Shown in pieces: positions 1 to 7,253 of a stretch of DNA of 12,965 bases; position 1 is the first letter of the stretch, and each line of letters starts with the position of its first letter. A program made the position numbers and the translations under genes. The DNA lies in NCBI GenBank assembly GCA_002420235.1, contig DIHQ01000121.1, positions 1-12,965 on the forward strand, read 5' to 3'. The notes under the pieces were generated by a model that saw only the letters and a list, made by a program, of their open reading frames with translations, was not told the origin of the DNA and ran no database searches. The DNA is from Flavobacteriales bacterium UBA5692 (GTDB lineage Bacteria > Bacteroidota > Bacteroidia > Flavobacteriales_D > Sanyastnellaceae).

Positions 1-1541
1 GTCACTGCGGTAAATACGCCGTCGTAATCCAACGCTATGGCCTGGATTCGCCGCTGCATGGCTCCGAGGTCAAGCCCCAGTTCTCGGATAAGTGGACGGT
101 TTAGGAAAAACTGATCGTTAGAGTAATTAAGCACCCATTCCCCTTCACCGTAGGTCGAAGTGAGATCTGCTTTGGCGTCGTCGATGAGGTTGCCAGGCTG
201 CCAGTAATCTACAGGAATTCCAGCATCTTGTGCTAAGGAAGGGACAGTCGCAGCTCCGTGGTCTGAAGTCAACCAACACATCCACTGCCCGACACCGACG
301 GTCTGATCTAAGGATCTGAAGAATCTAGCGAGCTGCTGGTCGAGGCGAACATATGTGTCCATGGTTTCCCACGCATGCACCCCGAATTGGTGCCCCACAT
401 AATCTGTTGAGGAGAAGCTCACCGCTAACAGGTCGGTGTAGACGTCGCGGCCCAATCCTTCACCAGCGACTGCAGCAATAGCAAAATCAACGACCAACGT
501 GTTTCCAACAGGTGTTCCTTTGAGAATGTCAAAACCGCCATTGGCCTCACTTAGGGCTTTGAGGTCATAGGGGTATGTGGGGTTGTTATCTCCTTTATAC
601 GGTCTTTCATAAGGCGTGTTGTCCGCGGTTTGAATCGACAACATGTCCTCCGTTAAATTTAGCGCCCATGGTTGCTTCATGTAGCGTTCTGCCCACTTAC
701 CCTTGTTCCATTTTTCCACCCACCGTGGTACCTTCTCCATGTAACGTGTGCTAGTGATGAATTTGCCTTCGTCTTTGCCGTAAAACCAATACGCAGCATC
801 AGCCAAGTGGCCAGCAGGCAGAATGGCCCCGCGGTCTTTTATGCTGATTCCGATTACCTTCGACTGCATGCCTGTGGCGAGCTTTAGCTCGTCCCCCAAA
901 GTTGTTGCTTCCATGCGATGGGGTGACATATGTCCGGCTGGGTTGCTTGTATCTGAAATCCCAACGGTCTGCACCGATGCATCCGTGGCACAGTAAACGG
1001 ATGTTCCAGTTTTGCGATCGTACCAATCGTTGCCGATGATGCCGTGGGAGCGCGGATTGGTGCCCGTATAAATGGAGGCGTGGCCTGGCCCTGTGTACGT
1101 GGGAGCATAGCCAAAGTGATGGTCCCCGCATACGAATCCTTGCTCGACCATGCGCTTGAATCCGTCCTCGCCGAAAGCATCCCAGAAGCGGTACAGGTAA
1201 TCCATGCGCATTTGGTCCACCGTGATGCCAACAACCAATTTAGGCCTTTCGCCTAGGTTGGTCTTCGATACGGGCGGTGCAGGTATAGGCCGTGGAGCAC
1301 GTTGCACGGGTTTAGCCGGCTTTTTAGGTGGAGTCTTTTCGCCTCTCTCAGCCATTTGTCGCTTCATTTGTTCTTTTTCCCGCATGCGGTTTTGCATTTG
1401 GGTCTGTTCGTCGACTTTTTCTCCTTTTGGTGGTTGTCCCGTCGGCGGTAATCCGATCTGGCCCCATGCAGATGATGCTCCGAAGGTCAAGAACACACAC
1501 AGAGCACAAAAGGCCAAACGAATCAAAAGAGTTGGTTTCAT
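1..1541 (-). CDS. pafA: PafA-type alkaline phosphatase, 3' end beyond window
   Basis: Periplasmic or surface phosphomonoesterase of the alkaline phosphatase superfamily that releases phosphate from organic phosphates. This gene runs off the left edge; 513 codons are visible. The ATG at 1541 begins a signal peptide (residues 1-28, ending SAWGQ). Residues 29-100 are an unusual charged, Met/Gln- and then Pro/Lys-rich linker, and the catalytic domain starts near PKLVVGITVDQ. Visible active-site residues are metal ligand D109, nucleophile T150 in PTYTGPGHA, N171 in GNDWYD, the K235/R237 pair in SIKDRGAILPAGH, D380/H384 in DYVGH and D427/H428 in TSDHG. Spacings between these match the well-studied Elizabethkingia PafA as I recall it (T79/N100, D305/H309/D352/H353). 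The last zinc-ligand histidine would lie outside the window. It follows crcB by 62 bases; a weak TACCTTTA box sits in that gap. The identification is secure at family level. Confidence 0.93.
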   Translation of the reverse strand, partial: MKPTLLIRLAFCALCVFLTFGASSAWGQIGLPPTGQPPKGEKVDEQTQMQNRMREKEQMKRQMAERGEKTPPKKPAKPVQRAPRPIPAPPVSKTNLGERPKLVVGITVDQMRMDYLYRFWDAFGEDGFKRMVEQGFVCGDHHFGYAPTYTGPGHASIYTGTNPRSHGIIGNDWYDRKTGTSVYCATDASVQTVGISDTSNPAGHMSPHRMEATTLGDELKLATGMQSKVIGISIKDRGAILPAGHLADAAYWFYGKDEGKFITSTRYMEKVPRWVEKWNKGKWAERYMKQPWALNLTEDMLSIQTADNTPYERPYKGDNNPTYPYDLKALSEANGGFDILKGTPVGNTLVVDFAIAAVAGEGLGRDVYTDLLAVSFSSTDYVGHQFGVHAWETMDTYVRLDQQLARFFRSLDQTVGVGQWMCWLTSDHGAATVPSLAQDAGIPVDYWQPGNLIDDAKADLTSTYGEGEWVLNYSNDQFFLNRPLIRELGLDLGAMQRRIQAIALDYDGVFTAV

Positions 1542-1603
1542 TGATGAAGCGGGTGTGAGATGTGGAGGAAGTTTAAAGGTAAGCCTAGGAATTTACGCGG
1601 CCA

Positions 1604-1984
1604 TTAGTTCGTTGCGGAATTCGTCCACACCACAGCCCCTAAGATCAGGCACATGATAACATTGGCTAAAACGTTAGTGATGGACCAGAGAGGACCATGG
1701 GATGCATGCAGGGCTAGCGTGTCAGCAGCGAAGGTGGAAAACGTTGAAAATGCGCCGCAGAATCCTACGGTCAGCAGTAGGAAGAGCGGCTGGGTCTTGG
1801 ATGGCCATCCGGCTGCACCTGCTGAAGCTTGAGCCATAAACAGAAGCAGAAGTCCAGTGGCAAGAATGTTCGAAGCCAAAGTTCCCCAAGGCGATAACCA
1901 TCCCAGCCTGCTGACCCAAAGTCCTAACGTATACCGTAAGAGGCTTCCGAGTCCGCCACCGACGAAGACCACAACGAAATTCAT
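1604..1984 (-). CDS. crcB: Fluoride ion channel CrcB/Fluc
   Basis: Small dual-topology membrane protein that exports toxic fluoride as a dimeric channel. The 126 residues are a normal length for the family and form four hydrophobic segments. Diagnostic motifs are the N-terminal GGGLGSLLRY, the GTLASNILATG segment with the conserved Asn of helix 2, and GFCGAFSTFSTFAAD, which holds the helix-3 break and the Phe residues of the fluoride path. Its ATG overlaps the stop codon of the upstream PAP2 gene by four bases (ATGA), so translation is probably coupled. No fluoride riboswitch is visible upstream, since the upstream sequence is coding. A single crcB copy is seen here; some bacteria need two, others one homodimeric protein. 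Confidence 0.95.
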   Translation of the reverse strand: MNFVVVFVGGGLGSLLRYTLGLWVSRLGWLSPWGTLASNILATGLLLLFMAQASAGAAGWPSKTQPLFLLLTVGFCGAFSTFSTFAADTLALHASHGPLWSITNVLANVIMCLILGAVVWTNSATN

Positions 1985-2574
1985 TCGAAGTTGATTGGTG
2001 AGCCGACAAGTTTATTCTGCATCCGCCACATCACGTACCCGATAAAGGCGCCCAGCAGCATCCCCCCTGCAATGTCCAAGGGGAAGTGGACTCCAAGGTA
2101 CATACGGCTATATCCGACGAGGCTCGACCATAACAGGAGTAGCCAAAGCCATGTGCCGCCGCCAAGTAATAGTCCGAAATACATTGCAATTCCGGTGTAA
2201 TTCGCAGCGTGTGAGCTAACAAATCCAAAACGTCCACCGCGGTACGGTTTGTCTTGTCCAGGTGGGGTCACCAAGTGAACTTCATCCCGCAATTCTATGG
2301 AATGCGACGGCCTAAACCGCTGAACTCCGGGTTTAATAATGCGCGCAGAAATCACGTCGGTCCCAGTAATGCACAAGGCAAGAAAAAAAATCCTGACGAG
2401 GGTACGGTCCCAGATACGGCCCGATTTTTTCCAAAGCTCCCATAATAACAGTAAGTAGAGTGGAGTCCACCACCACAGACCAGATACTGCCCACATGACC
2501 TGGTCTCCACCTGGCCAAGGGGTATTGAACAGCCTGAAAAGCATGAAGTCAAGATTGATTAGCGTCTCTGCCAT
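1981..2574 (-). CDS. PAP2-family membrane phosphatase
   Basis: Integral membrane phosphatase of the PAP2 / type 2 phosphatidic acid phosphatase superfamily, probably acting on a lipid phosphate such as undecaprenyl pyrophosphate or phosphatidylglycerol phosphate; the substrate cannot be read from the sequence. The 197-residue protein has several hydrophobic segments and all three signature motifs: K81-x6-R88-P89 (KPGVQRFRP), S121-H122 in FVSSHAAN (motif 2, reduced from the classical PSGH) and S156-R157...H163...D167 (SRMYLGVHFPLD). H122 and H163 would be the catalytic pair. The region between motifs 1 and 2 contains a soluble loop (about 90-115). It starts 15 bases after the acyl-CoA synthetase stop and overlaps crcB by 4 bases, so it belongs to the same transcript. 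Confidence 0.9.
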   Translation of the reverse strand: MAETLINLDFMLFRLFNTPWPGGDQVMWAVSGLWWWTPLYLLLLWELWKKSGRIWDRTLVRIFFLALCITGTDVISARIIKPGVQRFRPSHSIELRDEVHLVTPPGQDKPYRGGRFGFVSSHAANYTGIAMYFGLLLGGGTWLWLLLLWSSLVGYSRMYLGVHFPLDIAGGMLLGAFIGYVMWRMQNKLVGSPINFE

Positions 2575-2589
2575 TGAAAAGTTTCGCTC

Positions 2590-4362
2590 TTAGGCGTAAA
2601 GCTGATCGATTTCGCCTTGGTAGTGCTCCTTGATGGGCTTGCGTTTTAGTTTAAGAGTCGGCGTCAATTCACCGTTTTCAATGGCAAACATCGTTGGCAA
2701 AATGCGGATGGCTTTGACCTTTTCCCATTGCGCAAATGGTATCATCAGGCGATTGACATCTTCTTGGATGCGGGCTGCAATGCGCGCATCGTTGCGGATT
2801 TCTCCCATCCCTGGGAACGGGTGGCTCTTGCGCTCGCACCATTCCGCTACCGCATCGGCGTTGGGAACGACAAGCGCACCAGGGAATTTCTGGCCATCAC
2901 CAACTACCATCACCTGCTCAATGAACAGGGAAGCCTTCAAGGCATTTTCAAGCAGTTGTGGGGCTACATACTTACCGCCTGAGGTTTTGAACATCTCCTT
3001 CTTGCGGTCGGTGATTTTTAAGAAACCGTCGTCCATTCGGCCGATGTCACCGGTGTGGAACCAATCGTCCGTCATTACTTCTGCGGTCTTTGCTTCGTCT
3101 TTGTAATAGCCCATCATGACGTTAAAGCCGCGAACAAGGATTTCGTCATCCGAGCCGAATTTCACATCAACTCCGTCGATGAGCTTACCCACATAGCCGA
3201 TACGCATCAGGCCGGGCTTAACATCTGAATTTACCGTTACTACAGGGCTGGTCTCTGTTAAGCCATAGCCTTCGTATATCGGAATCCCCGCAGCGCAGAA
3301 GAAACGCGCTAGCCGTGGAGCCAATGCCGCGGAACCACAGGCTACTGCACGGATGTTATCGAGTCCAAGTGCCGTCTTGACCTTGCTGAAGACGAGTTTG
3401 CGAGCGACCCCCAGTTTCCACTCGTAGAAGCCGCCATTCTGGCCGTCGGGTTCCCATTGCAAGGCGAGGTCTACGGCCCAATTGAAAATGGCCGCTTTAG
3501 CTCCACCGGCGGCTCGTCCTTTCTGCACAATACCGTCGTAAAATTTCTCCAGCAAGCGAGGCACTGCAGTAAACACCGTCGGCTGGCTATGGGCCAGGTC
3601 TTCTTTAATTGTTTCCAGACTTTCGGCGAAGTAGATATTGGCCCCGATGTACATGTACAAATAATGTAACATGCGCTCGAAAATGTGGCAGACCGGCAAA
3701 AAGCTCAACACTCGGTAATCCGAAGCTGTAAGCACCTCGGGGATGCGAGGGATACTATTCATTACTGTCTGAGTGATGTTGTTGTGACTGAGCATGACAC
3801 CTTTCGGCGTTCCGGTGGTACCAGAGGTGTAAATTATGGTTGCCAAGTGTTCGGGCTTGACAGCATCCATGCGGGACTCGAGTTCAGCTTGCTGTGTCTC
3901 GCTTCCGGCTTCTGCGATGGCCGACCAGTGGTTTCCATCGCCGTGTTCAAACATGAAGACGTGTTCAAGCGAAGGAATTTTGTCCTTTAAGGACATCAGT
4001 TTATCGTAGAGATCTTGGTTGCTAACTACACAATACCGGCTCTCGCTGTGGCTTAAGATGTATTCATAGTCTGCCTGCGTCATTGTTGGATAGAGCGGAC
4101 AATTAATCCCGCCAACGGACATGATGGCGTGATCCATGATGTTCCACTCGCAGCGGTTGTTGTGCGAAACCAAGGCCACTTTGTCCCCAGTTCGGAGGCC
4201 CATGGCAATCAATCCACGGGCAGTCCGGTTCACGGCCTCCACAAATTGTTCGGTTGAGTAGGAGATTCGGTTGCCGTTGTTTGGCATCGTCATCATTAGT
4301 TCCAATGGGCGATTGGCCAATTGGTATCGGGGAAAATCAAATAAGCGAGTTGGTTGGCTCAT
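2590..4362 (-). CDS. Long-chain acyl-CoA synthetase (AMP-binding)
   Basis: Activates a fatty acid with ATP and CoA to acyl-CoA, feeding beta-oxidation or lipid synthesis. The 590-residue length fits the long-chain FAA1/FadD15-like branch of the ANL adenylating superfamily. Motifs in order: the nucleotide-binding loop YTSGTTGTPKG (residues 178-188), FLPVCHIFER (221-230), the acyl-adenylate motif GYGLTETSPVV (365-375), the hinge region WFHTGDIGRMDDG...TDRKKEMFKTSGG (434-463), and the C-terminal lysine region TPTLKLKRK (568-575), where K571 is the likely catalytic lysine. The protein lacks a signal peptide, so it is cytoplasmic or membrane-associated. It lies 87 bases downstream of the channel gene and 15 bases upstream of PAP2. 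Chain-length preference is not predictable from this reading. The symbol is left blank because several fadD-like paralogues are usual in this phylum. Confidence 0.93.
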   Translation of the reverse strand: MSQPTRLFDFPRYQLANRPLELMMTMPNNGNRISYSTEQFVEAVNRTARGLIAMGLRTGDKVALVSHNNRCEWNIMDHAIMSVGGINCPLYPTMTQADYEYILSHSESRYCVVSNQDLYDKLMSLKDKIPSLEHVFMFEHGDGNHWSAIAEAGSETQQAELESRMDAVKPEHLATIIYTSGTTGTPKGVMLSHNNITQTVMNSIPRIPEVLTASDYRVLSFLPVCHIFERMLHYLYMYIGANIYFAESLETIKEDLAHSQPTVFTAVPRLLEKFYDGIVQKGRAAGGAKAAIFNWAVDLALQWEPDGQNGGFYEWKLGVARKLVFSKVKTALGLDNIRAVACGSAALAPRLARFFCAAGIPIYEGYGLTETSPVVTVNSDVKPGLMRIGYVGKLIDGVDVKFGSDDEILVRGFNVMMGYYKDEAKTAEVMTDDWFHTGDIGRMDDGFLKITDRKKEMFKTSGGKYVAPQLLENALKASLFIEQVMVVGDGQKFPGALVVPNADAVAEWCERKSHPFPGMGEIRNDARIAARIQEDVNRLMIPFAQWEKVKAIRILPTMFAIENGELTPTLKLKRKPIKEHYQGEIDQLYA

Positions 4363-4413
4363 AGTCGTGAATTTGGGTGCTGTCCATCGAAATCCATCCG
4401 GTCAACAGGTTTG

Positions 4414-4444
4414 GCAATTTAACACACACGCCAAAGAATGCAAG
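4414..4444 (-). promoter_or_regulatory. Weak possible promoter before acyl-CoA synthetase
   Basis: In the 87-base gap between the channel and the acyl-CoA synthetase, the minus strand has CTTG (4441-4444), a 19-base spacer and TAAATTGC (4414-4421), loosely resembling the Bacteroidota TTTG / TAnnTTTG pair. Two positions of the -7 box deviate, so read-through from upstream is equally likely. Confidence 0.2.
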
Positions 4445-4449
4445 GGAAA

Positions 4450-5256
4450 TTATAAGGCGGTTCCACAGTGTTTGCAATAGTCGGCATCAGTGTCATGGCC
4501 GTCGCGTCCGCAATCAGGACAGGCTTGTGTGGATATGGTTAAGGGCGTGCTGCCTTTACGGATTATTTCTACCCCAATCATTCCGGTTGGAACCGCTATG
4601 ATGGCATAGCCGATAATCATCATGCACGAGGCAATGAGTTGACCAGTAATGGTTTGGGGTGCGATGTCGCCGTATCCAACGGTGGTAACAGTAACGATGG
4701 CCCAATAAATGCTTTTTGGGATGCTTGAGAACCCGGATTGTCCGTCTTCGACCAAGTATATCAAGGTGCCTAGAATCGTAACCAACGCAAGGACCACGCT
4801 TAGGAAAACAATGATGCGTCGACGACTCGCATACAACGCTGATTGGAGCCCTCTCGCTTCTTCAATAAAACCAACCAATTTCAATACGCGAAAAGCCCGA
4901 AGCAGACGGAGGATTCGGATTACCCTTAAACTGCCCGATCCGGGAATGAGTAGACCTAGAAACGTTGGTAAAATGGCAAGCAGATCCACTACACCGAAAA
5001 AGCTTGTAGCGTAGCGAAAAGGCTGATTAACAACAATAAGTCGGGCGATGTATTCGATTGTAAACAACCCGGTGAAAACCCATTCAAGCACTGTGAAAAC
5101 GGCTCGGTATCGGTCGTGCCAGTCTGGCACCGTCTCGGCCATTACCGTTATGACGCTCGCAACTATAAGCCATAGCAGCAAGACGTCGAAGCGCTTTCCG
5201 GCTTGCGTATCCGCTTCAAAGATGACTTCGTGCAGGAGTTCACGGGACATTTTCAT
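4450..5256 (-). CDS. Voltage-gated potassium channel with zinc-ribbon tail
   Basis: Six-helix inner-membrane cation channel subunit (ion transporter family), expected to form a tetramer passing potassium. Helices S1-S4 span roughly residues 24-127. S4 carries arginines at every third position (R111, R114, R117, R120, R123) followed by K126, a textbook voltage sensor. The pore helix and selectivity filter are TVTTVGYGD (189-197), the potassium-selective signature, and S6 ends with the PTGMIGVE segment (223-230). After S6 the tail has CPDCG (C246, C249) and CKHCG (C261, C264) separated by a short acidic loop, a zinc-ribbon-like module in the cytoplasm in place of an RCK/TrkA domain. ATG 5256 is followed by a second in-frame ATG two codons later. 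It begins 18 bases after the 3-hydroxybutyryl-CoA dehydrogenase gene, so it is probably cotranscribed with it. Confidence 0.93.
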   Translation of the reverse strand: MKMSRELLHEVIFEADTQAGKRFDVLLLWLIVASVITVMAETVPDWHDRYRAVFTVLEWVFTGLFTIEYIARLIVVNQPFRYATSFFGVVDLLAILPTFLGLLIPGSGSLRVIRILRLLRAFRVLKLVGFIEEARGLQSALYASRRRIIVFLSVVLALVTILGTLIYLVEDGQSGFSSIPKSIYWAIVTVTTVGYGDIAPQTITGQLIASCMMIIGYAIIAVPTGMIGVEIIRKGSTPLTISTQACPDCGRDGHDTDADYCKHCGTAL

Positions 5257-5274
5257 GACCCTAATATCGGAGAA

Positions 5275-6162
5275 TTAGCGGAAGTTGGGTGCCACCACGA
5301 GTTCTTTGGTACCTGCGGTGTGAACATAGAATCCTTGACCACTTTTGATGCCGAGGTGCCCCGCCGTAACCATATTCACAAGCAGTGGGCAAGGCGCGTA
5401 TTTAGGGTTACCCAATCCGTCGTAAAGAACGCGCAAGATGCTCAGGCAAACGTCCAAGCCGATGAAATCTGCCAATTGCAGGGGTCCCATAGGATGAGCC
5501 ATACCGAGCTTCATAACCGTGTCAATTGCATGTACATCGGCAACGCCTTCGTGCAGGGTGATTATTGCCTCATTGATCATGGGCATCAGAATGCGGTTGG
5601 CCACGAAACCTGGATAGTCGTTGACCTCTACAGGAATCTTGCCAAGGGATTTTGAAAGTTCCATGACCGCTATGCAAGTGGCATTACTTGTCGCGTAACC
5701 GCGGATGACCTCAATCAACTTCATCACTGGAACAGGATTCATGAAGTGCATTCCGATGACCAACTCCGGTCGTTCCGTCACAGCAGCTATTTCAGTGATA
5801 GAGATCGAGGAAGTATTGGTGGCCAGGATGCAGTCAGCAGGGGCCGCACCGTCCAACGCTTTGAATATGCTCAATTTGAGATCTGTCCGTTCTGTGGCCG
5901 CCTCAACCACGAGGTTAGCGCTGGCTACCCCTTCTTTCATCGCAGTGCTGGTACTAATGCGATTGAGTGTGGACGTTTTGTCCTGCGTTGTGATTTTTTC
6001 CTTTTTAATCAGGCGATCTAGATTACGTCCAATTGTGCCTAGCGCGCGTTCGAGCGCCTCTTCCTGCACATCGATGAGGGTAACATTGAATCCCGATTGA
6101 GCGAACACGTGGGCAATACCGTTACCCATAGTGCCAGCGCCGATGACTGCGATATTTTTCAT
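5275..6162 (-). CDS. 3-hydroxybutyryl-CoA dehydrogenase
   Basis: Cytoplasmic NAD(P)-dependent oxidoreductase interconverting 3-hydroxyacyl-CoA (typically 3-hydroxybutyryl-CoA) and acetoacetyl-CoA. At 295 residues it is the stand-alone, single-function form rather than the FadB/FadJ fusion. The Rossmann motif GAGTMGNGIA (8-17) opens the protein, with D31 at the end of beta-2 suggesting NAD preference. Active-site residues are in NTSS (S118), GMHFMNPVPVMKLIE (H139, N142, E151) and DYPGFVANR (182-190); K53/K54 lie where CoA-binding lysines usually are. The C-terminal domain contains MAHPMGPLQLADFIGLD (221-237). It starts two bases after the DUF5606 stop and precedes the channel by 18 bases. Together with the acyl-CoA synthetase further down it suggests acyl-CoA metabolism; butanoate or polyhydroxybutyrate roles are possible but not shown by neighbours. 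Confidence 0.94.
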   Translation of the reverse strand: MKNIAVIGAGTMGNGIAHVFAQSGFNVTLIDVQEEALERALGTIGRNLDRLIKKEKITTQDKTSTLNRISTSTAMKEGVASANLVVEAATERTDLKLSIFKALDGAAPADCILATNTSSISITEIAAVTERPELVIGMHFMNPVPVMKLIEVIRGYATSNATCIAVMELSKSLGKIPVEVNDYPGFVANRILMPMINEAIITLHEGVADVHAIDTVMKLGMAHPMGPLQLADFIGLDVCLSILRVLYDGLGNPKYAPCPLLVNMVTAGHLGIKSGQGFYVHTAGTKELVVAPNFR

Positions 6163-6164
6163 GC

Positions 6165-6659
6165 TTATTGCTTTGCAGTGGCCTTGTTTACCGCTTGCTT
6201 TTTGGTCGCTCCCGGATTCTGCTCATCCTTTAGCGCTTCTTTTTCTATCGGTTCTTCTTCTTCAGCCGCTTCTTGTTCCAGAGGGAATGCATCGTTCTTT
6301 CGTAGTAGAAGAAACCACTGCACCAACTTTTTCAGGTCTGAATTGTATATGCGTTCGTGATCTAGTTCGGGGATGACTTCATCCATAAAATCCCGGGTTG
6401 CCTGAGCATTGATCTTTATCTCAGGAGTTTCGTTTGATCCAATGTGCTCATTCATACGGTTGAGTACGTCCATCAGCAATATGTCTTCTCCCGTTGTATA
6501 CATGGTGATGTCGGCGAGGCTGCTGATGCGGCTAGTGGTGGGAATACTCAAGCGTTTAGAGTCCACCATGGACTCCACAACAAGGTTTGAACGGTTGGTC
6601 ACGAGGATTCGGTACAATCCAGCCTTACCGGCAATCGCGATGATTTCTTGAATGATCAT
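6165..6659 (-). CDS. DUF5606 domain protein with charged C-terminal tail
   Basis: A Bacteroidota-specific protein of unknown function, recognised by the opening pattern IIAIAGKAGLYRIL (residues 6-19), followed by VVESMVDSKRLSIP and SLADITMYTTGEDILL, as in the DUF5606 family. The frame stays open to an in-frame TTG at 6677, but ATG 6659 is preferred because the family begins directly before the EIIAIAGK motif. The globular part runs to about residue 120 (QWFLLLRK). The last 40 or so residues are low complexity: first strongly acidic (EAAEEEEPIEKEA) and then basic (ATKKQAVNKATAKQ), probably disordered. No signal peptide or membrane helix is present, so it is cytoplasmic. It ends two bases before the dehydrogenase start, indicating a shared transcript. 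The function cannot be stated. Confidence 0.85.
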   Translation of the reverse strand: MIIQEIIAIAGKAGLYRILVTNRSNLVVESMVDSKRLSIPTTSRISSLADITMYTTGEDILLMDVLNRMNEHIGSNETPEIKINAQATRDFMDEVIPELDHERIYNSDLKKLVQWFLLLRKNDAFPLEQEAAEEEEPIEKEALKDEQNPGATKKQAVNKATAKQ

Positions 6660-6663
6660 GGCG

Positions 6664-6671
6664 CGAAAATA
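6664..6671 (-). promoter_or_regulatory. Possible -7 box for the DUF5606 gene
   Basis: TATTTTCG on the minus strand matches TAnnTTTG except for one base and ends four bases (CGCC) before the ATG at 6659. No TTG is seen at the usual -33 distance. If real, transcription would begin at or beside the start codon. The gap to the upstream gene is 55 bases. Confidence 0.3.
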
Positions 6672-6714
6672 CTCCAACCGGGTTATCTCCGCGAATTTTA
6701 TGCTTCCATGATGC

Positions 6715-7218
6715 TTAAGCTATCATCTCAGCATATGTGGGAATAACCTCGATCTGACTGAATTGTACGCCATCGAATCGGTATCCTTGGTGTTGCAGAC
6801 CATTGGAGATGGCAAGTATGGGTGTTCGGACTTCCAAGTGGTAAAGGAGTAATTGATCAAGGACTGATTTGCTTAAGGCTACATCAGGGCGTTTCAGTTC
6901 TACCATGATGAGGGGTTGGCCGGTGGGTGAGTGGCACACAACATCTGCGAATCGTGACTGGCTATTTAATTTCAGGGGTAATTCGACTGATGTAAGGCTC
7001 AATGGATAACCGAGTGATGCTGACAGGTAATTCAACCAATGTTGCCTGACCCATTCTTCCGGCTCAAGGGTAACGGATTTTTTTCGGGCCAAGCAATGTG
7101 TCATTACGCTCTTACCATCGGAACTTATGTGCCACTTTAGGCCGAATGGAGGCAGGTTGAGCGGTACATATGAGCTTGGTCCCAATTGTATTCGCTCTGT
7201 CGGTAAATCCTTAGCCAT
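6715..7218 (-). CDS. Stand-alone HsdR N-terminal-like PD-(D/E)XK protein
   Basis: Small protein resembling the N-terminal nuclease domain of type I restriction subunit R, a type found as a single-domain protein beside holA in many Bacteroidota. From ATG 7218 it has 167 residues. The signature LEPEEWVRQHW (51-61) precedes the fold; putative catalytic residues are D92 (RFADVV) and E107-x-K109 (MVELKRP), followed by a DQLLLYHLE helix (121-129) carrying the Q often seen in this nuclease group, then ILAISNGLQHQGYRF. No helicase domain, methylase or specificity subunit is nearby, so this is not a restriction system. An ATG at 7260 in the same frame would add 14 residues and overlap the holA start; 7218 is preferred because family similarity begins only around residue 20 and a promoter-like box lies just before it. 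Actual nuclease activity is unproven. Confidence 0.82.
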   Translation of the reverse strand: MAKDLPTERIQLGPSSYVPLNLPPFGLKWHISSDGKSVMTHCLARKKSVTLEPEEWVRQHWLNYLSASLGYPLSLTSVELPLKLNSQSRFADVVCHSPTGQPLIMVELKRPDVALSKSVLDQLLLYHLEVRTPILAISNGLQHQGYRFDGVQFSQIEVIPTYAEMIA

Positions 7219-7223
7219 GGGGC

Positions 7224-7231
7224 CAAAAATA
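7224..7231 (-). promoter_or_regulatory. -7 promoter box before HsdR_N-like gene
   Basis: TATTTTTG on the minus strand is an exact TAnnTTTG match and ends five bases before the ATG at 7218. No -33 TTG is visible at 17-23 bases. It supports 7218 rather than 7260 as the start and predicts a leaderless or nearly leaderless message. Confidence 0.4.
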
Positions 7232-7245
7232 CCGCATCCGCATTC

Positions 7246-7253
7246 TATCTTCG
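7246..7253 (+). promoter_or_regulatory. Possible -7 box before holA
   Basis: TATCTTCG (one mismatch to TAnnTTTG) ends five bases before the holA ATG at 7259. It lies back to back with the minus-strand box at 7224-7231, 14 bases apart. No -33 TTG is seen. Confidence 0.3.

Noticed and set aside
799..1656. Several 70-150 residue frames within the pafA region on both strands.
   Set aside because: The continuous pafA frame with intact catalytic residues explains this stretch; the others are shadows.
1985..2590. Fluoride riboswitch for crcB.
   Set aside because: The sequence before crcB is PAP2 coding sequence with an overlapping stop/start; no leader of the right kind is present.
5203..5655. 150-residue plus-strand frame spanning the channel and dehydrogenase genes.
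   Set aside because: Antisense to two well-supported proteins, including their active-site regions.
6660..6677. Longer DUF5606 start at 6677.
   Set aside because: That start would be TTG; the family begins next to ATG 6659.
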